Below are positions 18,091 to 26,848 of a DNA stretch of 64,000 bases, piece by piece. The stretch comes from Sphingopyxis indica (GTDB lineage Bacteria; Pseudomonadota; Alphaproteobacteria; Sphingomonadales; Sphingomonadaceae), in contig NZ_FZPA01000008.1 of assembly GCF_900188185.1 (NCBI RefSeq), positions 142,345 to 206,344 of the forward strand, given 5' to 3'. Each line of letters starts with the position of its first letter. Positions within the stretch are counted from its first letter, which is position 1. The notes below the pieces were generated by a model, which was not told where the DNA came from, did not search any database, and was given only the letters and a program-made list of their open reading frames with translations. A program made the translations under genes and the position numbers.

Positions 18091-20538
18091 ATGACCGAAA
18101 AAGTTCGGCTCGATATTCCGCTCCTGCTGCCAGACGTGAAGGCCGAAGCTGACGCTTGCGTCGAAAGGCTGACCTCGGAACTCCAGGGGCGGGAGGGCGT
18201 AAGCGAAGCCCATATCGTCCCGGCGCCGGGGAATGGGAATGCCCAGCTCTGCATCCACTACGACCCCGATTTCCTCCCGCTTGCTCGCGTCCGTCAGCTC
18301 GCCACGAGTGCGGGTGCCGCCATCACCGGCCAATATGGCCATATACGCTGGGACGTCGATGGCCTCCTCCATGAGCGCCGGGCGCGCACAGTCGGCGATC
18401 AACTTCGCCGGTTAGCGGGGGTGATCGAAGCCGAGGCCAGCGCGGTGGGCGCTGTCCGCGTTGAGTTTGACCGTTCGGTGACCTCCGAGCAGGACATCCG
18501 GCGCGCGCTTGCGGAATTGGGTGTCTGGCAGCGAGCCCCTCTTGTCGTTCCCGCATCCGCGGCTTCGGAAGAGGAGGAGCATGAGCACGGCGGCATTTTC
18601 GGGCGCAATACCGAGCTCATCTTTGCTGTGATTTCCGGAGCGCTGCTTGCAACCGGTTTCGGTTTCGAGAAGCTGCGCCCGGATTTCGGTGGGGCTGGGC
18701 TGACACTCTACCTGCTGAGTTATTTCTTCGGCGGCTACTACACGCTGCGCGAAGCGATCGACAGCCTTCGGATCAAACGGTTCGAGATCGATACCCTGAT
18801 GCTGGTCGCAGCGGCAGGCGCGGCGGCGCTCGGGGCATGGGCCGAGGGGGCGCTCCTTCTGTTCCTCTTCAGCCTCGGCCATGCGCTCGAACATTACGCC
18901 ATGGGACGGGCCAAACGCGCAATCGAAGCCCTGGCCGAGCTGGCACCCAGGACAGCGATGGTGCGCCGCGGCGATGGCGGCCTCAGTGAAGTTCCCGTTG
19001 AAAGTCTGGTGATCGGCGACACTGTGGTGGTGAAACCGAACGAGCGCCTGTCTGCGGATGGTTTCGTTGTGGCAGGCCGATCGAGCATCGACCAGGCGCC
19101 GGTCACAGGCGAAAGCGTGCCTGTAGACAAGGAGCCGGTCCCGGATCGAATGCAAGCGGCGGCCCAGCCGGACAAGGTGTCCGCTCAGCATCGCGTCTTC
19201 GCGGGCACGATCAACGGCCCGGGCGCGATTGAGATCGCCGTAACGCGCCTTGCCGCCGACACCACGCTCGCGAAGGTGGTGAAAATGGTGAGCGAGGCGG
19301 AGACGCAGAAATCGCCGACCCAGCGCTTCACCGACCGCTTCGAACGGGTATTCGTGCCCTCCGTCCTCGCGTTGGTCGCGTTCCTGCTGTTCGCCTGGGT
19401 GGTCATCGATGAGCCGTTCCGCGACAGCTTCTATCGCGCGATGGCCGTGCTCGTGGCAGCGAGTCCTTGTGCGCTCGCGATCGCCACGCCGAGCGCAGTC
19501 TTGTCAGGAGTTGCGCGCGCCGCGCGCGGTGGCGTACTGATCAAAGGCGGCGGTCCGCTTGAAACCCTTGGGTCGCTGAATGCTCTCGCGTTCGACAAGA
19601 CCGGCACGCTTACCGAGGGCCGTCCACGCATCACGGACATCGTGCCGGCAACCGGCGTAAACGATGACGAGCTCATGGCGATTGCAGTGGCCGTCGAACG
19701 ACTCAGCGATCACCCGCTTGCCATTGCTATAGCTCGCGACGGCGAACAATTTCTCGACGGCCAGCCGGTTCTCGCGGCGACCGACCTTTCAAGCCTCACC
19801 GGCCGCGGCGTACAGGCTCGCGTCAATGGCGAGATGGTCCTGATCGGCAAGGCCGAGATGTTCGGTCGGGATGGTTTCGCTGCGCTGTCAGCGGAAACCG
19901 CGCGAACGATCGAGCGCCTGCGCGATCAGGGCCGGACTACAATGGCAGTGCGAATCGGCGACCGCGACCTGGGCGCAATCGGGCTCATGGACACGCCGCG
20001 CGCGGCCGCAAAGGAAGCGATCGCGCGGCTCAAGACACTCGGCATTCAGCGCATGATCATGCTTTCAGGCGATAATCAGCGGGTCGCAACCGCAGTTGCC
20101 GCCGATGTCGGCATTGAGGAGGCCTGGGGCGACCTGATGCCGGAGGACAAGGTCGAGGCGATCGGTCGGCTGCGCGCCCAAACGCCGGTCGCGATGGTCG
20201 GCGACGGTGTCAACGATGCGCCCGCTATCGCGAATGCGACGGTCGGCATCGCCATGGGCGCCGCCGGGTCGGACGTTGCGCTCGAGACCGCCGATGTTGC
20301 GCTCATGGCCGACGACCTTGCGCATCTTCCTTTTGCCGTAGGGTTGAGCCGCAGCACCCGCTGGATCATCCGGCAGAACCTGGTTGTCAGCCTCGGCGTG
20401 GTCGCCCTGCTCGTACCAGCGACGATCTTGGGACTCGGGATCGGTCCGGCGGTCATGGCCCATGAAGGATCGACATTGCTTGTCGTGTTCAATGCGCTGC
20501 GATTGCTTGCCTACCGGGACAATGGAGGCGGCGAATGA
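18091..20538 (+). CDS. P1B-4-type heavy-metal-translocating P-type ATPase
   Basis: 815 residues from the ATG at 18091 (a longer upstream frame has no ribosome site). Two HMA-like ferredoxin folds (about residues 1-70 and 75-150) lack CxxC. Catalytic elements in order: 'TGES' (actuator), the TM metal motif 'ASPCALAIATP' (SPC), 'DKTGTLTEGRP' (phosphorylation), 'SDHPLA' (nucleotide-binding HP), 'GDGVNDAPA', and 'AHEGSTLLVVFNALRLL' in the last helix. SPC together with HEGST defines the P1B-4 group (CzcP, CoaT, CtpD), exporting Zn/Cd/Co or Fe. It follows the Czc pump and would provide cytosol-to-periplasm export. The N-domain and hinge appear intact. Confidence 0.92.
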   Translation: MTEKVRLDIPLLLPDVKAEADACVERLTSELQGREGVSEAHIVPAPGNGNAQLCIHYDPDFLPLARVRQLATSAGAAITGQYGHIRWDVDGLLHERRARTVGDQLRRLAGVIEAEASAVGAVRVEFDRSVTSEQDIRRALAELGVWQRAPLVVPASAASEEEEHEHGGIFGRNTELIFAVISGALLATGFGFEKLRPDFGGAGLTLYLLSYFFGGYYTLREAIDSLRIKRFEIDTLMLVAAAGAAALGAWAEGALLLFLFSLGHALEHYAMGRAKRAIEALAELAPRTAMVRRGDGGLSEVPVESLVIGDTVVVKPNERLSADGFVVAGRSSIDQAPVTGESVPVDKEPVPDRMQAAAQPDKVSAQHRVFAGTINGPGAIEIAVTRLAADTTLAKVVKMVSEAETQKSPTQRFTDRFERVFVPSVLALVAFLLFAWVVIDEPFRDSFYRAMAVLVAASPCALAIATPSAVLSGVARAARGGVLIKGGGPLETLGSLNALAFDKTGTLTEGRPRITDIVPATGVNDDELMAIAVAVERLSDHPLAIAIARDGEQFLDGQPVLAATDLSSLTGRGVQARVNGEMVLIGKAEMFGRDGFAALSAETARTIERLRDQGRTTMAVRIGDRDLGAIGLMDTPRAAAKEAIARLKTLGIQRMIMLSGDNQRVATAVAADVGIEEAWGDLMPEDKVEAIGRLRAQTPVAMVGDGVNDAPAIANATVGIAMGAAGSDVALETADVALMADDLAHLPFAVGLSRSTRWIIRQNLVVSLGVVALLVPATILGLGIGPAVMAHEGSTLLVVFNALRLLAYRDNGGGE

Positions 20539-20812
20539 CCAAGCGGCTCCCGAAATGGACCTTTGCCGTTTTCCCGCTCGTCCTGGCAAGTGCCGCGTAT
20601 GGCTCGACCGGGGCGAACTCGACAAGATCATCGAATGATCCGAAAATGCCCCGTCATCCCAGCCCCTCGCCGATAGGTGACCGCCGCACGAATGCGCCGA
20701 TCATCATGACGATCGTCACCGTGGGTCGGCACCACCTCCAAACCGCAGGCGATTTCAGACATCAAAGTCCGTTGCACCAGCTTGGCACCAGAATGACATC
20801 GGCCCGCTTCAA
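20535..20812 (+). pseudogene. Possible truncated gene at the island edge
   Basis: An ATG overlapping the ATPase stop (ATGA) begins a frame whose first ~20 residues, 'MTKRLPKWTFAVFPLVLASA', look like a signal or membrane segment. The frame then runs without recognisable protein into the antisense of the integrase. I read this as the start of a gene cut off by recombination, or chance. Otherwise the stretch between the ATPase and the integrase holds nothing I can identify. Confidence 0.25.
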
Positions 20813-22219
20813 TCAGGCGGCAAGCGCATTGATGACGACCCGCAGGCGATCAGCTTCCGCACCGCCCTTCAAGAGCGTTTCGGCCACTCTGCGGAGCAGT
20901 TCCTCATCCTCGTCGGGAGCCGGGGTATCGACTTCAAGGTCACTCATGCCGGCGAGCGCCGCGGCGATCCGCTCGGCCACACGATCGGCGGCGCGACGAG
21001 CCGGGCTGTGCTGGACGTGCGCATAGATAGCCGTCGATCGCGGATTGGCATGCCCCAGGATCGCGCCCGTGAACGCCATCGCTTCGCCGGAAGAAATCGC
21101 CGTCGAACCCATTGTATGCCGCAGCGTGTGCGGCGTCACACCGGGCAGGCAGGCTTTTTCGACGACCTTCTTCCACGGCGTCTTGTAGCCTCGGAAATAG
21201 CTGTCGCCTTCTCCGGCGGGAAAAACGAACTCCGAACCCTCGGTTTGCTCAATCGTCTTGAGCACAGCGATCGCAGCGGCACCGATCGGCCGCACTGCTT
21301 TGCCGGTCTTGGTGTCTCCAAAACGCAGGCAGCCATGCTCGAAATCGACCTCTTGCCACCTGAGGCTCGCGATCTCCTCGCGGCGGCATCCGGTCAGCAT
21401 CCACAAGCGCATGATGTCGAGCGCCTTGCGGTTGATCCCGCCCTTCTCCATCTCGCGCAGGGCTTCGCCGAAGCGCCTTATTTCTTCGAGTGTGAGAAAT
21501 CGCTCCTTGTGATTGTCGGTTTTCTTGACCGCTGCGGTCTCGCAAGGGTTGCGGGTGACGATCTCTCTGCGCCGCGCGAAACTGAATACGGCGGACAGGT
21601 CGCGAAACACCTTGCGTGCTGCCCCTGCGCCGCCTCGCACGACAATGCGCCTGCGCGGGCCGATCTTGTCGTCCCGCGCGGTCTTTCCCGCCTCGACGTC
21701 ACGGAAGAAGCGCTCGATATCGCCTGCGTTGACTTCGCTGACCCGGCGGCTGCCGAGCAGCGGGACGACATGATGGCGGAGGCGCGCCAGCGTATATTGT
21801 TTGGTCAACGGCTTCATCGCCTCACCCTGCCGCTTGCCGCGCTGGATGTAACAGCCTTCCTTTTCATAGAGATCGACCAGCTCGGCGATCCGCATTTCCT
21901 TGCGTTTGGCCTTGAGCTCAGCGGCTGGATCGGCGCCGGTGGCAGCACCGCCAAGAATTTTCCTGGCCTGTCGGCGCGCCTCCTCAGGCGTCAAGGCTCC
22001 ATATCGGCCAATCGTGATACGACGTTCCGGCGCTCGGCGGCCGCCACCCTCGGCGCGGTACTTTGCCAGGAACGTCTTGATCCCGCTCGGTTCGACCCGA
22101 AGACCGAAGCCCCGCAACTCACTATCCCAGAGATGATAGCGCTTTTCTCCCGGCGGAGAGGCATCTACAACCCTCTTTGTGAGAGGAATATTCCCGGATT
22201 TGCGTAGGTTTTGAGGCAT
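20813..22219 (-). CDS. int: Tyrosine recombinase/integrase of genomic-island type
   Basis: 468 residues. N-terminal DUF4102-like arm-binding part ('KRYHLWDSELRGFGLRVEPSG'), core-binding domain around residues 110-215, and a catalytic domain with R279 ('LTGCRREEIASLRW'), H364-x-x-R367 ('HTLRHTMG'), H390 and Y399 ('GHANPRSTAIYAH'). All catalytic residues are present, so it is probably active. The start is 138 bp from a tRNA-Gly fragment, as expected for an integrase that recombines at that tRNA gene. A short C-terminal tail with 'DEDEELLRRVAETLLKGG' extends past the fold. Confidence 0.92.
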   Translation of the reverse strand: MPQNLRKSGNIPLTKRVVDASPPGEKRYHLWDSELRGFGLRVEPSGIKTFLAKYRAEGGGRRAPERRITIGRYGALTPEEARRQARKILGGAATGADPAAELKAKRKEMRIAELVDLYEKEGCYIQRGKRQGEAMKPLTKQYTLARLRHHVVPLLGSRRVSEVNAGDIERFFRDVEAGKTARDDKIGPRRRIVVRGGAGAARKVFRDLSAVFSFARRREIVTRNPCETAAVKKTDNHKERFLTLEEIRRFGEALREMEKGGINRKALDIMRLWMLTGCRREEIASLRWQEVDFEHGCLRFGDTKTGKAVRPIGAAAIAVLKTIEQTEGSEFVFPAGEGDSYFRGYKTPWKKVVEKACLPGVTPHTLRHTMGSTAISSGEAMAFTGAILGHANPRSTAIYAHVQHSPARRAADRVAERIAAALAGMSDLEVDTPAPDEDEELLRRVAETLLKGGAEADRLRVVINALAA

Positions 22220-22356
22220 TTTCAGTTCACCACCCGTTCACCACCGTAACGGAAATTCGGGGCTATTTCCGGAGTATAGCGGAGTAGTGAAGTTGCCACA
22301 ACTATTTGTTTCATAGTGATTTTTCGTAGAACAGAAAACTGTAGCGTAGCCTTTCA

Positions 22357-22406
22357 CAACTTTGCCAAGGTTGGGGTCGAGAGTTCGAATCTCTTCGCCC
22401 GCTCCA
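22357..22406 (+). repeat. tRNA-Gly(GCC) 3' fragment, attachment site (attR candidate)
   Basis: The sequence folds as the 3' half of a tRNA. The anticodon arm is stem CAACT/GGTTG with loop TTGCCAA (anticodon GCC at 22364-22366). It is followed by a five-base variable loop, the T arm (GAGAG-TTCGAAT-CTCTT) and the acceptor 3' strand CGCCCGC-T-CCA, ending at 22406. The D arm and 5' acceptor strand are absent, so it is not a functional gene. This is the standard footprint of integration at a tRNA 3' end. Confidence 0.85.
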
Positions 22407-22652
22407 GTTTTCCTATTATTTTCAATTAGATGCGAGGCCCGGCGGCAATGCATTTTGGATATGAGCCTGTTTGAAGGCTTTTTGGTATCCAATTCGTACC
22501 CACGCGAAATCGAACTCGCAGCGGCCATTTACGGCATTTTTCATCGTCGGGGGGCGGCTGCGTTCTGATCACGCTGATCCGCGAGAGTCGATTCACGCCC
22601 GCGACAGAGGTTTTCGCCACGACCGAGTCGTCGTGCTTCAACGTCTTTGGAG

Positions 22653-22733
22653 AGTAAGAGGGCGGCGGCTGTCGCCGTGACGGTTCGAGTGTCGGGAGAG
22701 AGGCTCCCGGCCGGGCCGTCGCGGAGACATGTC
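22653..22733 (+). ncRNA. Repeated structured leader, copy 1 (upstream of DUF932 gene)
   Basis: This leader is nearly identical to 24585-24665, ahead of the parB-like gene. It can form an outer GACGG/CCGTC stem enclosing an inner GGGAG/CTCCC hairpin, and ends at the ATG. It may be a shared 5' UTR regulating translation of the element's first genes. Confidence 0.5.
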
Positions 22734-23927
22734 ATGACACAAGTTCAAGTTCTCGACGCGAGCCACGACCGGAGCGGCGGCTACAAGGTCGATGTCGGTC
22801 GCGGCCAGCGGATCGGGCGGGTCTCGTCGGAGTGGTTCAGCCGCCCGGCGGATCAGCGCTACACGTCGCTCGATGACCTTATGGCGTCAGTGAAGGGCCG
22901 TGCCGAGCGCAGCCGGACGCGCACGGTGGAGAGCGCGGCGATCCGGGTCGAAGCCCACCGCGACGATCCCGAGCGCCTCGCGCTCGTACTGCCCGATGCG
23001 GGCAAGCCGCTGGCGCCGACCCATTGGAGCTTCGGCCAGCTCGCGGGTCTGGTCGGCGCACCTGCGGCCTATATGCGCCAGCTTCCCGCGCCACTTGCCG
23101 CGATCAACTTGCAATACGGGCTCACCAGCCACCGCGCCGAGCAAGTCAAGACGCTGGAAACCGAAGATGGCCGCACCGAACTGCGCGCCGTTACCGGCCC
23201 CGACTACGGCCGCATCTACGACCATGAGCTGGTCGCAGCCGTGCAGCGCATCGCGGGCAATGGAACAGGTGATACGCGCTGGAAGGTGCCGGGCGTGCTC
23301 GACTGGTCGACCGGGGTCTATAATCCAATGGTCGACATCACCTCCGATACGACCACGCTTTACGCGTCGGATCGCGACGTCTTCCTGTTCCTGGTCGACG
23401 ATCTGAATCCGATCGAGGCAGGCAAGCTTCCCGACGGGTCTCCCGACCTGTTCTTCCGCGGCTTCTATTGCTGGAACAGCGAGGTGGGTGCGAAGACGCT
23501 CGGCATCGCGAGCTTCTACCTGCGCGCAGTGTGCCAGAACCGCAATCTCTGGGGCGTAGAGGACTTCCAGGAGATCAGCATCCGGCATTCTAAATACGCT
23601 GCCAATCGCTTTGCGCACGAAGCGGCACCAGCGCTAACCCGGTTTGCCGACAGTTCGCCGCAGCCGTTTGTGAACGGCATCCGCGCGGCCCGCGAACGGA
23701 TCGTCGCCCGCAGTGACGACGAGCGCACCGACTTCCTGCGCAAGCGTGGGTTCGGCAAGGCTGAGACCGGCAGGATCGTCGAGACCGTACTCGCCGAGGA
23801 AGGCCGACCGCCCGAGTCCGTATTCGACTTCGTGCAGGGCATCACCGCCTATGCTCGCGCCAAGACGCAGCAGGACGCACGGCTCGACCTCGAGACCCGC
23901 GCGAAAAAGCTACTGGAGAAGGTCTGA
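22734..23927 (+). CDS. DUF932 domain protein
   Basis: 397 residues starting at the ATG at 22734, just after the structured leader. It contains the DUF932 core found on plasmids and conjugative elements, with segments such as 'WSFGQLAGLVGAPAAYMRQLP', 'RAVTGPDYGRIYDHELVAAVQRI', 'VFLFLVDDLNPIE' and 'FFRGFYCWNSEVGAKTLGIASFYLRAVCQNRNLWG'. Biochemical role unknown; homologues travel with parB-like and ssDNA-handling genes of mobile elements. First gene of the conjugative element backbone. Confidence 0.85.
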   Translation: MTQVQVLDASHDRSGGYKVDVGRGQRIGRVSSEWFSRPADQRYTSLDDLMASVKGRAERSRTRTVESAAIRVEAHRDDPERLALVLPDAGKPLAPTHWSFGQLAGLVGAPAAYMRQLPAPLAAINLQYGLTSHRAEQVKTLETEDGRTELRAVTGPDYGRIYDHELVAAVQRIAGNGTGDTRWKVPGVLDWSTGVYNPMVDITSDTTTLYASDRDVFLFLVDDLNPIEAGKLPDGSPDLFFRGFYCWNSEVGAKTLGIASFYLRAVCQNRNLWGVEDFQEISIRHSKYAANRFAHEAAPALTRFADSSPQPFVNGIRAARERIVARSDDERTDFLRKRGFGKAETGRIVETVLAEEGRPPESVFDFVQGITAYARAKTQQDARLDLETRAKKLLEKV

Positions 23928-23989
23928 CAACCGATAGTTTCAAGACCGTCCGCTTCTGGCGCTGACAGCCTGATAACTGTCGAAACGGC

Positions 23990-24451
23990 CTAGAGGTGCA
24001 ATCCGAGAAAGGATGCTCCGGGAACCGGATTGAACGAGACCGGCTCAGCTTCCGTAAAGTTGAGAGCTTTGTAGAGCTTCCTTGCCGAAACCGACTTGGC
24101 TTGCACGTCTAGCCTCATCTCTTGATAGCCCATTTCGCGAGCCTGGACGATCAGTCGCTCGATCAACTGGCGACCCAGCTCATTGCCTCGAGCCTTGGGC
24201 CGTACATACAGACGCTTCATCTGACATATATCCAACGTCACCCTTCTCAGCGCCACACAGCCAACGACCTCACCGTCTTGCAGCGCTAACAACACGCAAC
24301 CATCAGGTGGCGCATACTTCGTTGCCAGCCGTCCAAACTCGGCATCGTTGCTTTGATAATCCAGATTGACCGGGGAGTTCGCGATAAATTCGCGCCAGAT
24401 TTCTAGCACCGCATCCATGTCATCTGGAAAGACTGCCATCATGATCTGCAT
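23990..24451 (-). CDS. GNAT family N-acetyltransferase
   Basis: 153 residues. The GNAT fold is recognisable by 'GEVVGCVALRRV' (strands 2-4), the acetyl-CoA loop 'RLYVRPKARGNELGRQLIERLI' (R-x-x-G-x-G/A-like pattern) and 'ARKLYKALNFTEAEP' near the end. Substrate unknown. It lies on the opposite strand between the DUF932 and ParB-like genes, which normally sit together, so it looks like inserted cargo. Start may be the first ATG or an ATG 3-4 codons in. Confidence 0.8.
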   Translation of the reverse strand: MQIMMAVFPDDMDAVLEIWREFIANSPVNLDYQSNDAEFGRLATKYAPPDGCVLLALQDGEVVGCVALRRVTLDICQMKRLYVRPKARGNELGRQLIERLIVQAREMGYQEMRLDVQAKSVSARKLYKALNFTEAEPVSFNPVPGASFLGLHL

Positions 24452-24584
24452 TCCGCCTTTTTATCAGGAACCTCCGTTCGGTGAAGATGGAACGTCCGCT
24501 CTCGGGGCATCCTGTCGGATCGACGCTTATGAAGTGGTTGCCCAGTCCAATCGCTCGCGCTTGATCGCAGCGCAGCCCTCGTAG

Positions 24585-24665
24585 AGGAAGAGGGCGGCGC
24601 TGCGCTTCGTGACGGGTTCGAGGTCGGGAGAGTGGCTCCCGGCCGGCCCGTCATGGAGAAGACCC
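24585..24665 (+). ncRNA. Repeated structured leader, copy 2 (upstream of parB-like gene)
   Basis: Shares a GAGGGCGGC start, the GACGG...CCGTC outer pairing and the GGGAG...CTCCC hairpin with copy 1, ending directly at the ATG. The loop bases and the sequence just before the start codon differ, while the paired bases are kept. Confidence 0.5.
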
Positions 24666-26768
24666 ATGACCAAGTCAGTCAAGACCATCGCCCTCAGCCC
24701 CTCGCGGGACATTCCGTTCGACAGACTGGTGCTGAGCCAGGCCAATGTCCGCCACGTCAAGGCGGGCGTCTCGATCGAGGAGCTTGCCGAGGACATCGCC
24801 CGGCGCACGCTGCTCGCGAGCATCACCGTGCGCGCCGTCACCGATGCGGAGGGCAAGGAGACCGGCATGTTCGAAGTGCCGGCGGGCGGGCGCCGCTACC
24901 GCGCGCTCGAACTGCTGGTGAAGCAGAAGCGGCTGCCCAAGACCGCGCCCGTGCCCTGCGTAGTGCGCGAGGGCGGCTATGCGGAAGAGGACAGCCTCGC
25001 CGAGAACATCCAGCGCGCCCCGCTGCATCCGCTCGACCAGTTTCGCGCCTTCCAGGCGCTGCGCGAGAAGGGCATGAGCGAGGAGGAGATCGCGGCGGCG
25101 TTCTTCGTCTCAGCCAATGTCGTCAAGCAGCGGCTGAAGCTTGCTTCGGTGGGCGAAGCTTTGCTCGACGCCTTCGCCGAAGACGAGATGACGCTCGACC
25201 AGCTGATGGCGTTCACCGTCAATCCCGACCATGAGCGTCAGGCCCAGGTCTGGGAAGCCGTACGCGGTAGCTACAATGACCAGCCCTACCAGATCCGCCG
25301 CATGCTCACTGAGCATTCGGTGCGGGCGTCGGACAAGCGCGCGCTATTCGTCGGCATCGACGCTTATGTCGAAGCAGGCGGCGCGGTGATGCGCGACCTG
25401 TTCGAGAGCGACGATGGCGGCTGGCTCGAGGATGTCGGCCTCGTCGAGATGCTCGTTACCGAAAAGCTCAAAGAGGAAGCCGAGGCCATCCGCGTGGAAG
25501 GCTGGAAGTGGATCGAGGTCGGCGTCGATTTCCCTTACGGCCATACCTATGGGTTGCGCAGCATTTCAGGCGAGCAATCCGAGCTCACCGACGAGGAGCA
25601 GGCGACGCGCGACGCGCTCCAGGCCGAGCTCGACCAGCTCGAAGCCGAATATGCCGATGCGCCGGAACTGCCCGACGAGATCGACGAACGGCTCGGCGAA
25701 ATCGAGACCGCGATCGATGCGATCAACGACCGGCCGGTGCGTTACGACGAGGATGACATTGCCCGCGCGGGTGTGTTCGTCAGTGTCGATCATGGCGGGC
25801 GGCTGCGCGTGGATCGCGGTTATGTGCGGCCGGAGGATGAGGAGAAGGTCGAACCGGAATACGACGGCGGGATCAATCCCGCATCGCGTCCGACTACGGC
25901 GACATCCGGCACATCAGATGCCGGGCACACCGTGGACGGCGACGAGGAGGACGACGGCTTGCGTCCGATCCCCGACCGGCTCGTCACCGAGCTGACCGCG
26001 CATCGCACGGTCGCGCTCCGGCTCGCGGTCGGCGGCAGCTACGGCACGGCGTTCTGCGCCTGCCTGCATGCGCTCGCGCTCAAGCTCTTCTACAGCTACG
26101 CGCCCGACAGCTGCCTCGAACTCGACGCCAAATGCGTTTTCTTCGGCTCGCAGGCGCCGGGGCTTGGCGAGACGCCTTATGCCGAGGCGCTGACCGAACG
26201 GCACGAGGCGTTCGCGGGCGCGCTGCCCGACGACAGCGAGCAGCTGTGGGACGCGATCCTCGCCATGCCGGTCAAGCTCAGGAACGCGCTGTTCGCGCAT
26301 TGCGTAGCGATGACGGTCAACGCGGCGGTCGAGGCCTACAACCGCAGGCCGCGCGCGCTCGCCCATGCCGAACGGCTCGCGACCGACATCGGGCTCGATA
26401 TGGTCGATGCGGGCTGGACCACCACGGCCGAGAACTATCTCGGCAAGGTCACCAAGGCGCGGATCGTCGCGGCGGTACGCGAAGCCAAGGGGGACGAGGC
26501 CGCCGAGGCCATCGAAGGGCTGAAGAAGGACGCGCAGGCCGAACGCGCCGAGGAGTTGATCGCGGGCACGGGCTGGCTCCCCGAACCCCTCCGAACCGCG
26601 TCGGTTGCGGCCGGGTCGAACGATGCGGACGAGGAAACCGCCGACGAGGCCGACAGCGAAGCGCAATCGGCGGAAGATGACGGCGCACGGTCCGTGGCGG
26701 ATGTCGAGCCGTTGGGCGATGATGAGGCGGTCGAGGGCGATCCCCCCTACGCCGTCGCCGCCGAGTAG
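24666..26768 (+). CDS. parB: ParB/RepB-like partition protein
   Basis: 700 residues from the ATG at 24666. The N-terminal ParB/Srx CTPase-like domain shows 'SIEELAEDIARRTLLASITVR', 'FEVPAGGRRYRALELL' and 'EEDSLAENIQRAPLHPLDQFRAF' (box II 'ENIQR' and 'GGRRYRA'). An HTH region follows ('MSEEEIAAAFFVSANVVKQRLKLASV'). The long acidic C-terminal half (about residues 300-700) is typical of plasmid- and ICE-borne versions. It probably acts in DNA partition or transcription control of the element; no ParA is encoded nearby in the window. A rho-independent terminator follows directly. Confidence 0.88.
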   Translation: MTKSVKTIALSPSRDIPFDRLVLSQANVRHVKAGVSIEELAEDIARRTLLASITVRAVTDAEGKETGMFEVPAGGRRYRALELLVKQKRLPKTAPVPCVVREGGYAEEDSLAENIQRAPLHPLDQFRAFQALREKGMSEEEIAAAFFVSANVVKQRLKLASVGEALLDAFAEDEMTLDQLMAFTVNPDHERQAQVWEAVRGSYNDQPYQIRRMLTEHSVRASDKRALFVGIDAYVEAGGAVMRDLFESDDGGWLEDVGLVEMLVTEKLKEEAEAIRVEGWKWIEVGVDFPYGHTYGLRSISGEQSELTDEEQATRDALQAELDQLEAEYADAPELPDEIDERLGEIETAIDAINDRPVRYDEDDIARAGVFVSVDHGGRLRVDRGYVRPEDEEKVEPEYDGGINPASRPTTATSGTSDAGHTVDGDEEDDGLRPIPDRLVTELTAHRTVALRLAVGGSYGTAFCACLHALALKLFYSYAPDSCLELDAKCVFFGSQAPGLGETPYAEALTERHEAFAGALPDDSEQLWDAILAMPVKLRNALFAHCVAMTVNAAVEAYNRRPRALAHAERLATDIGLDMVDAGWTTTAENYLGKVTKARIVAAVREAKGDEAAEAIEGLKKDAQAERAEELIAGTGWLPEPLRTASVAAGSNDADEETADEADSEAQSAEDDGARSVADVEPLGDDEAVEGDPPYAVAAE

Positions 26769-26796
26769 GTTCCCGCTCCCCGGGCCTGCTCATCCC

Positions 26797-26835
26797 GAGG
26801 GTCCGCCGGCAATCCGGCGGACCCTCTTTCTGTCT
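26797..26835 (+). terminator. Rho-independent terminator after parB-like gene
   Basis: Perfect 13-bp stem (26797-26809 with 26814-26826), CAAT loop, followed by TTTCTGTCT. Separates the parB-like gene from the Toprim gene. Confidence 0.8.
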
Positions 26836-26848
26836 GAAGGAGGATGCG

